From: Stenocarpella maydis
Taxonomy: Eukaryota; Ascomycota; Sordariomycetes; Diaporthales; Diaporthaceae
Direction: 5' to 3'
DNA: 64,000 nucleotides
NCBI GenBank assembly: GCA_002270565.1
Contig: NQMI01000092.1
Location: 62,001 to 126,000, forward strand
Positions 19,880-31,980 of this stretch are shown here, in pieces. The notes beneath the pieces were generated by a model. It was not told the DNA's origin and did not search any database. It saw only the letters and a program-made list of their open reading frames with translations. Position 1 is the first letter of the stretch; the number at the start of each line of letters is the position of its first letter. The position numbers were made by a program, and so were the translations under genes.

Positions 19880-22017
19880 ATGAAAAAAGACGAAAAGCAT
19901 GCGGCAAGCTTCAACGCTGCCCCAGATGTGGAAGACTGCACCATCGGAGTCGTGGCTCCGCAGGCGGCCGGTGGAACCGAGCACATCAAGCGCAATCTCA
20001 AGTCTCGCCATATCAACATGATCGCCATTGCCGGCATGATTGTATGTGTCCTGGCCGCGAAGCCCAATCCCCAGAGGGGGATCCGATGAGCCTCACCGTG
20101 ACTAATGTGTACCCACGGGTGATACCGGAAAAGGGTACAGGCCTGTTCCTCAGCTCGGGCACTGTCATTGCCACCGCCGGTCCTGCGGGTGCTCTCCTCG
20201 CATATATCGTGATGGGCACCGTCACCGCTGGCGTCGCCTACACCACGGGCGAAATCACGGCCTTCATGCCGTGCACCGGCGGTTTTATCCGCCACGCTAC
20301 CAAATTCGTGGAGCCGGCCCTGGGTGCCGCGACGGGATGGAACTTCTGTAAGCAGCTGTTGACAGAGGCTCAGGGGGCTCAGGCGGAGGGGGGGGGTGTT
20401 TATGCTCGGGGAATCTAACGGTATAACATGACAGGGTACACCATGGCGATTTCGGTGCCGGCGGAGATCAGTGCAGCCGCAACCATCGTGCAATACTGGA
20501 ACTGGTGGGTGAGCCCGGCAGTGTGGATCACCTCCTTCCTACTCTTCATTATGGTTCTCAACTTTTGCGGAGTCCGGCTGTACGGAGAGGTATGCCTTTC
20601 TCATTTCCCGAGGCCCCTAGATTGGATGCCTCTCCCACACGAAGCCGAGCCTGGCTGCTTCATCCAGGGTCGTACGCACTGAGACTAGACGGCACTAACA
20701 GCTGGTTTGTCGTACTGCTCTCAGTCCGAGTTCGTCTTCGCCTCGCTGAAGATCATGCTCATCATTGGCCTCATCATCGGCGGTCTTGTTGTCAACCTGG
20801 GTGGCGGCCCCAACCACCAGCGCCTGGGCTTCCTTTACTGGCAAATCCCGGGGGCATTCAACACATACATCGAGACGGGGGACGGCGGCCGGTTCCTCGC
20901 CTTCTGGAAGGTGCTGCTGTCCGCTGCCTTCAGCTATGGGAACATCCAGGTCGTAGCCATCTCAGGCTCCGAGACGCAGAACCCCCGCCAGGTCATCCCC
21001 TCCGCCACAAAGAAGACCTTTTATCGCGTCTTCATCTTCTACGTGCTGAGCATACTCATTGTCGGCATGATTGTGTAAGTGGTTCCGGATGAGCTGGAGC
21101 TGAGAAGCAGGAGAAGGGGGACGGAGAAGAGAGGGGCCACTCCTTTCCTGCCCTGGTCAAGGCAAACGTTGGCTGACCCGCCAGATACATAACAATAGTC
21201 CTTTCGATGACCCCAGCCTGGGCATCTCCACCGGCACGGCGCAGCAATCGCCCTTCGTCATCGCCTTCGTGCGCGCGGGCATACCTGTGCTACCGTCTAT
21301 CATCAACGCGGTTGTGTGCACGTCGGCCATCTCCAGCGCCTCGGCCTGCATCTTCATCGCCTCCCGGACGCTCTACGGCCTGAGCCGCGACGGGCACGCC
21401 CCGGCCGTCTTCCAGCGCTGCAACCGCTTCGGCACGCCGCACTACGCCGTCGGGCTGACCTGCCTCCTGCTGCCGCTCGTCTACCTCAACGTCGCCAACA
21501 GCTCCGCCGTCGTCTTCGGCTGGTTCGTCAGCATCACCACCGTCGCCGGGCTCATCGGCTGGGTCGTCATCGAGATCACGTATCTGCGCTTCTGTGCTGG
21601 CCTGAAGGCCCAGGGGTTTTCGCGCCATGGTACGCCCTGCATCCGTGGATGAGTATCCTGATCGTAACTGACAATATCGGGTACAGATCTTCCCTACAGG
21701 AGCCCGGGTCAGCCATACGTGGCATGGGCTACACTTACCGTTGTCATCCTCGTCGTCTTCTTCTCGGGATTCGACGTGTTTGTGGATGGCCACTTTACGG
21801 CCACCGGGTTTTTGACGTATTACCTCAATGTCTTCATTTTCGCGGGTCAGTGAAGCTATCCACTCGAATCGAGGACATGTCGATTAACACTTTACCACTA
21901 GGTTTCTACATATTCTTCAAGATCTCCCTAAAGTCCAAGTTCGTCGCCTTGAACAATATTGATTTTGCCGCTGAGTTTGAGGCTATCCAACAAGAGAAAA
22001 CCGAGGCAAACCTGTAA
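19880..22017 (+). CDS. Amino-acid permease, APC superfamily (YAT-type), 7 exons
   Basis: Exons are 19880-20041, 20134-20347, 20435-20589, 20725-21074, 21199-21629, 21687-21845 and 21902-22017. They give 1587 nt and 528 residues, as usual for fungal permeases. Hallmarks are LKSRHINMIAIAGMI-GTGLFLSSG at the start of TM1, the TAGPAGALLAYIVMG TM2, MPCTGGFIRHATKFVEPALGAATGWNFWY, SGSETQNPRQVIPSATKKTFYR, ASRTLYGLSRDGHAP and PYRSPGQPYVAWATL. Twelve membrane segments are expected. It should import amino acids through the plasma membrane; specificity cannot be read. Its stop codon lies directly on the border of a 7.3-kb AT-rich transposon block, so its terminator region is transposon-derived. Confidence 0.9.
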
Positions 22018-22266
22018 TAATATTATAGCAACTCCTTATAAACAAAATTTTAAGAAATTAAAATATTTTAATAGTAACTCCTAAGGATATATTATTACTT
22101 ACTTATCTTTTTATAATTCATATAATAATATAAAATAAACTTTTATAGTAATACTAATAGGTAACTAACATAGAGTACCAGCAAGTAGCCAGGACCAGGA
22201 AATGGCCAGTTTTCAGCAAATTCATCAACTTTAGGCTAACCTAGCACCCGCCTAGAGCCAAATAAG

Positions 22267-22312
22267 TAATAAAAGTCAGCGCTAATTATTACTAACTATA
22301 CTTAATTACTTA
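22267..22312 (+). repeat. Left copy of a 46-bp direct repeat (partner 26492-26537)
   Basis: 36 of 46 positions agree without gaps. Eight of the ten differences are transitions. The pair encloses the pogo-type relic, so it could be the remains of LTRs or of a duplicated host element. Confidence 0.5.
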
Positions 22313-23039
22313 AATTTAATTAATTTTATAAATTGAATTTAATTGGTATTAGTATAATATTAGTTTAAAGAAGGTAACTTTTTATATAAAATTATACTTC
22401 ATATTAAATAATATTAACTTTACTTTTAAAGTCTTAGTTACTCTAAATCACTAATATATATATATATATTTATACTAATCAATATTAACTAAGCTGTATT
22501 TACTATTATATAATTATAATCTAGCTTATTAAACTCTTTTATATCCTTTTTATAAATCTTTATATTATACTTAGTTTTACTATGGTTACTATATTATTAT
22601 TTATTAAACCTGCTATAAAATATATCCTTATTATTACCAGCTATTTTACTAGCTAATTAATTTTCCTTTTTTTTGATTATTGCTGGAAATTCCTTAATAT
22701 TAAGTACTTCTTTAAGTTAAACTTAACTTCTTTTAGTCCTTTAGTATTCTATAAGCTTAATATTAGCCTTCCTAAGAAGATAAAATTAATTATTTAAAAG
22801 AGTAGTTTAATATATTATTATTTATATATTTTTTATAAACTTATCAACCATTTTAAGAATTAATATTATAAAGCTACTTTAATAAGTAAAGATCTTAGTT
22901 TTAATAAGACTTTTTTATCAAATAGTTTAATAAGTTTTCAAGAACATTTATAATTTTCATTTTAGGAGCAATATAAGAGGTAATTACTTTAAAGTTTATA
23001 GGTAAATATGTAATTAAAAATAATAAAACTTAAATTCTA

Positions 23040-23410
23040 TTATTCTATGGTATAGTAATAGAAGGTTAGAAAGCTGCGCTCTGGCTATAAAAAGGAGCCC
23101 TATTGTGTTGCTTTAAAAACTTTCTAGCTTTAGAAGAATAATCCTTTTTGCCTTCTTGATAATTTGGCTGTCTGATTAGTATTTGTGTATTGTGAAATAC
23201 CTGTTTTCAGTCCCGCTTCTCTATCTCTTCTCTCTTGTACCTTCTATTCCCTTCTTTCTGCCCCCTATTGCGTTGGGGGATCCTCTACTTGCGCTTGTTA
23301 GAGTGCTTGAGGGCTTTAGTAGAATGGCATGCCTTAGATCGGAGGGCGTTAGATATTTTTCCTATTGTCCCTCTCTCTGCTGGCCCGTTTTCAATATGAA
23401 GAAATACTAG
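23040..23410 (+). other. Patch of normal composition with a TATA-like box inside the AT block
   Basis: A 370-bp stretch near 45-50% GC contains CTATAAAAAGGAGCC at about 23086-23100, then a pyrimidine-rich stretch and a 75-codon frame (23183-23410) with no recognisable family. It may be a transposon promoter/LTR or a young insertion. Function not assigned. Confidence 0.35.
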
Positions 23411-24600
23411 CCCTTTTAAACCTAGCTTTTATATTTTCTATTATAAAATTCTTCTTACAAGCTATGTTAAATATAATAAAGAACTTAGATTTAATGATAT
23501 AATTAATTAAAGCCTAAATAAAGATTTTAATCGTATTATTACATATATACTTTAATAATAAAATCATTATGATTTTTAATAACTGTAATATCTTCTAAAA
23601 ATATAATAATATATTAACAAAAATCGTATTATTACCTTTATAGTATTATTTAAATTTTACTATCCTATAACCTTTATTTTTCTCTAAAATAAATATTTAA
23701 TGTTTATCTTTAATTCATATACATATATATATTTATTAAACTATTTAATTTATTTCAAGTTTGTCTTATTATTTATCTTCTTATTTGACGGAATCTTAAC
23801 TATCCAGCTTACTAAGAATTTAAATTCTATGAATTAATTAAAAAGATAATATACAGCTTAAACAAAAATAAATTATACAATATATCAAGTCTTCATATTA
23901 ATATATTTAGTAGTATTTACTTATTATTAATCCTTAGGCTATATAGACTTAATCTGTCCATAGTAATTAAAATTTCAATAATTATAATTAAAGTTATTTA
24001 GCTTATTATAAAGCTAGTTTTATTAAAATTATAAAAGTTACCTTATAAAATCTTATGTTTAATTATTATATCATAAAGTAATTAAACTAATCCTTAATAA
24101 TCTGTTAAACCTTTATAAATAGCCTTTTCATAGTTACATAACTAATTAAGTGTAATTTTCAAGCTTAAGTATATCTTAATAAAGCATTATATTTAATATT
24201 CATTAACTAGCTTATTATCATAAAATATTAATAAAAAGTCAGCTATATTCTTTATATTTCCTATTTATATATAAAGTTCTTAAATATCCTGATTAATAAT
24301 ATATGTAATGAATATTTAGTCTTTAATTAAATTCAGTTTGCATTTTTTTAATGTATAATGTAATTTACTAGTAATTAGACTGTATTGAACCTAATGCTAT
24401 TGCCATATAATTATAATCATTTTGTAGCGTTTTTCTCAATGAATACGCCCATATAGGCATTCGGTAATTTGGCGTAGCCGGAGCGGGATTAGTTTAGGTC
24501 CAAAACCCGCACACAAATGTAACCCTAACTTAGTATCATGCTGAATTATCAAGTGCTCTTTATACTCACCAGCCTTATACTCATAATTATAGCCTAAGGA

Positions 24601-26310
24601 TGATATGCCTTCCTATACGGAAGAAGATGTAGCTAAGGCTATTCATGATTTTATGGAAAATGACCTTTCTTTAGGCGAAGCCTTTAACAAGCACAGTATA
24701 CCCAAGACGATAATCCACCGGCAGATAAACGGCATTATAGCAAAGTCTGAGGCAATTCAGCCCGCTTGATGCCTATCTATAACTAAAGAGAATAGACTAG
24801 TTAAATAGATTAAGCGTTAAGAATCACTAGGCTATGCCCCTACTACCGGAGTTATTGGCTGAGTTATTAAGTCTCTCCTGAAAAAACGAGAGATTCCGAG
24901 CCTCTCGGCAAGCATTAAATCGAGGCATTCAAAGGCTGCCATAAGGATATTTGCATTAAGATTAGTCGCCCACAAGAAGCATCACGATTTAATAGCTTCA
25001 CGCCAAAGGCAGTCCACTAGTATTTCGACCACTGGGAGCAGTTTAGTTGGGTTGAGGCTGTATTAACTATTAATATTAATAAGGGCAGGATAATAGAGGG
25101 CTAAGGTAAGTTCTCTATATCATTTAAGAGGTCTAAATCAATAGAATGTCACTAAATATCTGTAGGAGTTAATGGTCTTGTCCTCAGAACTTCAGAGACT
25201 AAGGAAGCCTTTAAAAAATCAGGTGGCAGTAGGGCTTGGGTTACCCTGATTAATGCAATTACCGCCGCTAGCCACTATTTTGATCCGGGTATCATATTTA
25301 AAGGAAAAGACCTCTAAGCGCAATAGTTTATCTGAGAGTTTAAGAAGTTATGCCCTTAGCACTATATTTCCTTACTAAATGGGTGGATAAGCAATCAGAT
25401 CGCTATAGTGTAGCTTTAAGATATTTTCTTACCCTAAATGAATACCATCCGAGATAATAATAATTCCCGAGCAATTCTGCTCATTCTGGACGGCCATAAT
25501 AGCCATACTATAGTTAGTTAACTGTATTTTCCTATAGGTAATTACTATACTAACAGATAATAGCCGGAGTTTATAGAGGAATGCTTCTTTAGCAACGTTT
25601 ATCTTTGCTTTCTCCTAGCCCATACTTCTTACAGGCTACAGCCGGCAGATAATGGTCATTTTAGTATCCTCAAAGTGGCCTATCGGAAGCAGATTGAAAG
25701 ACTTGATTTAATCACCGACTAAGCGCCTGTTGGCAAGATTAACTTCCTCTATTGTTTAGTAAAGGCTAGAGTAGCTATAAGGAAGAAGACTATTAAGTTA
25801 GCTTAGCGCTATACTAGCAATTAGCCAATTAGTCGCTAGAAAGCATTAAATCACCTAGAAATCAAGCTAGATCGCGAGAAACGCAAGGCTGAGTCTGAAC
25901 TCCAACGTATTAAGTCTAAGCCAGAGATTACAAGAGACTTTATACTAGGATTGGCTTAAAACACCAACCCAGGGCACCATTAGCGGGAAAGACAAGTTGC
26001 TAATCATATGGAGGAATCAAACGCCAGAATTACATTCCTTAAGCAAGAGAATGCTGAGCTTTGGGCTTGAGAAGATGCTTGAATTAGTACTAAGAAGAGA
26101 CGGGCTATGCCTAACCCTAACAAGAAGTTCATAGCAATACATAAAATTCTAAGCTAAGGAGGGTCTATTGAAGACCTTAAACAAGAGAACCAACCTTAAG
26201 AAGAGGTGATAGTTGAAGATAATGGCTGGGAGGGCTTTAGTAATGAGGAACTAGATTTGGAGGAAGAAGAGGCTATTCTGGCTGGGGTTGTTATGCGTTT
26301 GGGACGTTGA
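24601..26310 (+). pseudogene. Relic of a pogo/Fot1-type (Tc1-mariner superfamily) DDE transposase
   Basis: The start reads MPSYTEEDVAKAIHDFMEND, matching the usual fungal beginning, followed by a helix-turn-helix-like SIPKTIIHRQINGI. Downstream motifs in order are an INKGRIIEG block near 25070 (site of the first catalytic Asp, now changed), LILDGHNSHTI near 25485 (second catalytic Asp and the HNSH motif), and PAHTSYRLQPADNGHFSILKVAYRKQIERLDL near 25620. A charged C-terminal tail (KLDREKRKAESELQRIKSKPEI) ends the reading. Many Gln/Trp/Arg codons are stops and frames shift, so the copy is dead. Terminal inverted repeats are not recognisable. Identification is by motif order. Confidence 0.8.
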
Positions 26311-26491
26311 ATTAACAAGCCAAATGAATATGCAGATTGAGCGACTTCAGGGCTTCAGAATCATATACGAATTGCTTCAGTAAACCATGAATTAACCATT
26401 TTACTCTATCGTGAAGTTAGCTGAGTTACTATATAGTGCCTCGTTCCGGTGGTACGGGTGTTCCACTAGTGGGGGTCTGATAGTAAATAAC

Positions 26492-26537
26492 TAATAAAAG
26501 TTAGTATTAATTCATGTTAATTATACCTAATTACTTA
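26492..26537 (+). repeat. Right copy of the 46-bp direct repeat
   Basis: Partner of 22267-22312. It lies just outside a TAGTGCCTCGTTCCGG/CCACTAGTGGGGGTC block (26436-26480) that may be the end of the pogo-type element. Confidence 0.5.
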
Positions 26538-27472
26538 TTTTTCATTAAATGTATTAATTTAAAGGAATTGAGGTAAGTACAAGGAGGCTTCTAAGTATTA
26601 AGGTTTACTTCTTTTGAAATACTAGTTTATATTTTCAATTTCAATATTATTCTTATACCAATTTATGTATTTAATTATCTACTATATTAGCATTCTATAA
26701 CAATAATATATGCTTTATATCTCAAGAAGGAAGAATACTTTGGGTAATTCAAGCTATTAAAAAAATCAAAAAAGAGTTTAAAATGTATAATAATATATGG
26801 AACTATGATATAAAATGTATTAATAATAGAGCTATAAAACATTATATATTAATGTTGATAAACTTGATTAAATTAAAGAGGAAATATATATCAAATAAAG
26901 AATTAATTAATATATTTAAGAAATTGTTTTCTAACTTTTTAATATAAAAAACGTAGCTAACCTTCTATTAATATTATATAATATTAAGCTTATAAGTAAG
27001 TATTAGGCTTATTACTTTATAAATGTATAATATAGCCTCAATTTTAAATAAAATTCTTCTTATAATTATTAAAGGGCCTTTTATAAGAATAATGGAAACA
27101 AAGGTAGAGTAATAGGGCTAGCACGCCTATATAGGGCAATAGTAGTTAAATTAAACCTAAGGAGCCTCTCCTTCCTCTTAAGGCCCTTGATTTTTAATAG
27201 GTACTATAGTAGCATAAGAAGGCTAGTATCTGATAAGGCCTGATAAGGGCCTACATAGTCATTTGATCGCCTACAGCAAGCCTACTTCCGAGCCCCCTAG
27301 CACTAATAGCATAATAGGCCCTAATAAATTGGCCCCTCTTCCTTAGGACTTATCCTTAGTCCTTATTACTTTATAGTTATTACTTTCTAGTTACTACTTT
27401 ATAGCCTCTTTTCTGTTTTATTATATCTGTAGTTCTTTTACTACTTTATTACCCTTATTACTTGTTAAACGG
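26538..27472. repeat. AT-rich degraded transposon DNA
   Basis: No open frame or recognisable motif. Composition becomes slightly richer in GC from 27080 toward the LTR at 27473. Confidence 0.6.
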
Positions 27473-28754
27473 AACCGCTCAGCAGGGCGTTGGTACTCCG
27501 TGCAAGGAGTTACCCTAGACTTCGTTGTAAGGAGTTACCCTAGACTTCCTAGCAAGGAGTTACCCTAGACTTGCGAGTCAGGCGATTTTCGCTAAGTACG
27601 CCCAGTGCGTGCGTGACGCAAGATGAGTTTGGTGGCCGTGAGTCGATTATTTTGGCCTGCATTTGCACCTTAATTCAGACCTCTGCATTACCCTTATTTC
27701 TTACCCAAAAAGTATATGAACTTAGTGTTGATAGCCTGATTTGAAGTCTGCTATTTATTTAATTTGGGTATTGCTATGGCTATGGTTGGCTGGTTTCTTG
27801 GAACTAAAGATGGTTTGTTGGAAGGGCGAATTTTTCCGGCATTTGCAAAATTGCACCAGAGCCTACCGAAGCGTGCCCAGGGGTGAGAAAACGTCGGAGG
27901 GTATAAGGGGCTTACGAAGCCAAAACTTTCAATACAAAAGTTGCTCCGAGCATGTAAAATCGTTTCCCTCGCCCTCAGAGCCACTACTGCGACCCTTGCG
28001 AAAAACAACACAACAACGCTGAAACTGTCATGCTAAGTTTAGCACAAAATTCAATTCAGGGGAACCAGGCGGGATTTAATGCCGGTTAAAGACTTAAAAC
28101 TCTCCTACGGCTAATTCTGCCTGGGGCCCCAAAATCGACGCACTGGACCTAATAATTCAGTACTAGGCTTCTTTTAGAAGAAGCATTCCTAGTGGTAGAC
28201 CGGCTAAGGGGAACTTCTGTAAACGGAAACCGCTTCAAGGCAGGCGTGTACTCGTGCAAATGGAGTTACCCCCTAGGTTTTGTGTAGGGTACCCCTTAAG
28301 ACTCCCTAGGGAAGGTACCCAGACTGCGAGTCAGCGATTTCGTAAGTCTCATGCGCGTTGACGCGATGGAGTTTGTGGCCGTGAGTCGAATTAATTTGCT
28401 GATTGACCTTATTCAGGGACTCGGCCTACCCTTATCTTTCCAAAGTATTGGACCTAGTGCATTGATGCTGATTCGAAGTTATTTACTATTGTAATGCTGG
28501 GCTCATGTGGTCGGTGCCTTGACCAAGTGTGTGTGGAAGGGCGAATTCCGGCATTACAAATTTGCACAGAGCGACCAGCAGCGTGCCAGGGTGAGACGGA
28601 GTCGGAGGGTTATAAGGAGGCTTCGAGCCAACCTTAATTCAATAAAAGTTGTCAGGACCATTGTCAATTGTCCAAATTCGCCTCAGGGCACTACACTGCG
28701 ACCCTGCGGAAACACACGCTGAACTGATTGCTATTTTATAGCACATTTTCATCA
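27473..28754 (+). mobile_element. Two LTRs with only about 160 bp between them (miniature or deleted LTR element)
   Basis: LTR 1 is 27473-28058 and LTR 2 is 28218-28754. Both begin TGT(T)AAACGGAA and end in CA. LTR 1 contains three tandem copies of about 21 bp (GGAGTTACCCTAGACTT core, 27513-27570) and a TATA-like GGTATAAGG. The 159-bp interior has no coding capacity and ends in a purine tract (AAGGGGAA) like a polypurine tract. The arrangement fits a TRIM or a deleted Gypsy element. LTR 1 agrees exactly over about 178 bp with 56526-56703. LTR 2 differs from both by many single-base indels rather than C-to-T changes. Confidence 0.7.
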
Positions 28755-29310
28755 GATAAGCTATAGGTATCTATTGGGTGATATACTTAGATGAGCCTGA
28801 AGATTGTTTTAGACAAGTCTCCTAATTGTATAATTATGTTTTACTATGTTTGACTTCTTATTCGTTGGCTAGTATTAATGTGATCCGTTGATGAGTGTTT
28901 GCTTGATGAATTAATAAGATTTATCGCTTTGTGGGGTTCCTGACCCAACCTAATAGGCGTTACTGATTTGTTAGGCGGGCGCTCCTTTTGGGCTAATTCC
29001 ACTGAGTTGTCTTTTGCGGTTAGTCAGCCGCCAGTGTGCTTGGTTCATAATTTAACTTATACTTATAAGTAAACCTTAAAGTTTGATAATTTTAGCTAAA
29101 TTTATCTTTAAAAAGTATAATAAACGTTTATTATTTATTATATACCTATTTACACTAATTAATCCACTATATATATATATATATATAATTAAATGGTTTA
29201 GATAAATAAATTTAAACAGTTTAAATAATAATTAATTATATAAATTAAAATTATAACGCTTAAAATTCTTTGATTTTATTATAATATTAATAACTTATAT
29301 AAGATTATTT
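28755..29310. repeat. AT-rich transposon-flanking DNA with an AT microsatellite
   Basis: No gene. A TATATA microsatellite is at about 29168-29188. The region near 28915-29040 is closer to normal composition. The border of the next gene island is at about 29310. Confidence 0.5.
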
Positions 29311-31980
29311 CTTTTTAATATTTTTATATGGCACCTCGGCGGGCTCCGGAAGTATAGAGTTATGAAAGACTTTATGCGAATCATCATGTTGAAGAGAGGG
29401 AGCCGGCGCGGCGAGATAGATGTTGCGTTCAGCCAACCTCTTCAAACCCGCAAATGGTGCCGGAGCCCGGGGATGAACGGTGTAGGCAGGCGGTGAGGGC
29501 GTTTCAGCCCACATGCTTCCTCTGCTCAAGAAAGAACATGGCTACTTAAGCAGGCATACCGAGAGCACACGGACGACAAGGCTGCCGGGACCGGCTCGCG
29601 GCGTCTTGTCGAGTGACGAGCGACGTTGCTTCTTCTCTCGCAGGGAGCTCTGAAGTCCTCCATATGCCGGCGGTCACCGTCAAGCGCAAGCTTATGTCTA
29701 TGTCAATGGGCGTTGCAGGTGATGAACCCGCGAGGTTCGCATTCGTGATAGATTTATCATGTCCGGCTCAACAATGGTCCGTCGTAGCTATCGGCTCGGG
29801 TCAGAACATGGGATTGATGACATGCTTTTATGACTATGTTCGCGCTCCTCGAGTCATCGTCGCACTACGACGTCCCTATACTGATTCGCAATAACATGCT
29901 TGGCATTGGATGTGCAGGCGGTGCGGTCAATCCTTCAGGATGCATCTTCACATTTGTGGCCAAGTGCCTGAGAACCAGGCATATGTGGTAGATAAAGATA
30001 TAGATAGCGGCTTCCGCATGCGCCTTGTCAAGTTGTGAGATTAAATTGGATATTGGCGGGGCTGCTGATCCTCGTAGCAAGACTCGTTGCATGCCCAGTC
30101 AGGGCCAACAGGCAACATGATTTTTTTTATCTACACGAGGGAATGACGCGGCAGCCCTGGTTAGAACGGAGCCCGCCGGTACGGGCCATGTTTGGAGAAA
30201 TGGTATTGGCAACGTCGTCAGCGGCCCCCCACCACCCCCCCCCAGGGCTGTTCCACTCTCAGGCCTCTGTGCCTTGGTCCCTCTTGGCGCTGCCGAGGCG
30301 ATCCCGAGCGGTCGCGTGCCCACTTCATGCGCTCGACTCGAGCTTGCGTGATTGCGGGTCATCTCCGCCAGAGGAATTGCTGCCGCGCGAGCACGGGGCT
30401 GAAGAGCTGGCCTCAATATACGATTGGGACGGCGGAAGATTTCTGTTGCCAAGGCGAATATTTTTGGTACACCCTTTGGGCAACCTCTCTCAGTGGGCAT
30501 CTTTTGCTGCTTCCGCTCTCTTGCGCGGGGAGCTGGAAGACGCAAGAGACAGTGCCATGAGCAGGGGCCAGCTGAAGGCAGATCAGTACCCACAACTACT
30601 AAGTACATGGTAGACTCCTCGAAATATTTGGGCCTTGGCGGGCTGTTTATCTACATACTTAGTACACCATTGCACTAGGTACGGCGCACGTGCTATCTAC
30701 GTGTCTGTGAGCGGTCAATCAACTAACTGCACACGACAGTTCGGACAGTTTGTGCCGAGTGGTGTACATACACGTCTGTCCGCGGCGTCCATTGTTGACA
30801 GCATTGTTGTGGGGCCGACCGAGGGTCAACTTGTGTTGATGCTGACGCCCATGTTGGTGACAATTATAGGGTTTGTTGCCCTGCATACATGGCACTGCCG
30901 TCGCAGAACCCTTCCAGTCTCGTCAGCATGGCTCAGGATTGGGATGCCAAGGCCAATGTGGTTGGCTTCGCGGGTGCGCCGAGCGCCTAGGCATTCCTCC
31001 TTGGTGCTGTGCCGTGCTGGGGACTTGATTCCTGTCGACCAGGGCTGCCGTGCTGCCGTGGTAGGCATTTATTTAGGCATTTACGGAGTATGTGGATATG
31101 ACTGTTTACCTCTGCCTTTTGCCAAAACCGGCAGCAAAAGAGGTAGGCCCCGGAGGTTGAGGTGCACGTCTGGTTGTGGTTCGACTCGGAAACCGCAGTT
31201 CTCTTCACGTTCAGATGTTGAATAATAAACGACGCTATTTGGCACTATCCAGTCTGCCAGTGTCCGGCCCACGGAGGAGGCGTCTTGGCTGCTTGGCAGC
31301 GCCAGAACGGCACGCTAATGCGCTCATCGCAGGTACATCTACGGAGTATCTTGCATGGGTCCTGGGCTGGGAGGGACGAGGACGAGTGCTGTCGCAGCGT
31401 TCGGCCAGTGTCCACCGTCTGTGCTCGCGTGCCGCCAACGCCAATTTGTCTTGTCCTGTTTCCATGCTTCTGTCGTCCAGCATTGCACAGTTTCCTCCCT
31501 TCTTCACCTCCACCGACTCCCGCCTGGGACTCTCAGTTTCCCCCTCTCCCTCCAACCGCTCCGTCCTACGGCGCCGAGGAGCACTGGTATTATCTCCCTC
31601 TGGCATCCTATTTTTGACCCGCCGGGGAACGGAAAAGCGATCGGAACCGCGGCCCCTTCGAATCGTGCCCAGTCGAGCCGGCGACTCCTCCCAACTCGCA
31701 AACCTCACAAGTGACAACCGGTTTTGCCATCGAGTGGGACCACATTGTATACTATTCGGCAGTGTCTTGTGCTTTATCGCCTCTATAATCACCAACGCAA
31801 ACGGTGGCCCCGTCTTACGTCTCGGCCTCTACCTCCGGTCATCCCAGCAAGCTCGACACACCCGACCTCTTTTTTTTTGTATATGGCAGGGTGTAACCAG
31901 CCCGACTTTGCATACCAGCCTTTACCAGCCTGCTCTCATATCAGCTCCCACAAGACTTCTGCCGGATCCCTTTTTCTAAC
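29311..31980. other. GC-normal region without a supported gene
   Basis: Long frames exist on both strands (for example 30035-30613 +, 30099-30608 -, 31235-31795 -, 31176-31979 +). They oppose one another, many lack an ATG start, and none has a recognisable domain. The last 500 bp are pyrimidine-rich and probably form the promoter and leader of the PAP2-type gene. Confidence 0.4.

Larger units (their letters stand above)
22018..24590. repeat. AT-rich RIP-degraded transposon block
   Basis: A+T is near 80% over most of the block, stops occur in all frames, and TpA is abundant. No family can be read in 22018-24590 itself. A 46-bp stretch at 22267-22312 is repeated in direct orientation at 26492-26537. 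A less altered patch lies at 23040-23410. Confidence 0.75.

Noticed and set aside
20505..21092. 195-codon plus frame inside the permease gene, and similar antisense frames at 21290-21793
   Set aside because: They are out-of-frame or antisense shadows of permease exons 3-5; the spliced permease model explains the region.
22018..29310. AT-rich block as a centromere
   Set aside because: It is only about 7 kb, with readable transposon relics and normal genes close on both sides. AT-rich RIP blocks of this size are common along arms; centromere identity would need chromatin data.
30035..30613. 192-codon plus-strand frame with a hydrophobic start (signal-peptide-like)
   Set aside because: It has no ATG at its start, a frame of similar length on the other strand and no recognisable domain. 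Probably chance in GC-rich DNA.
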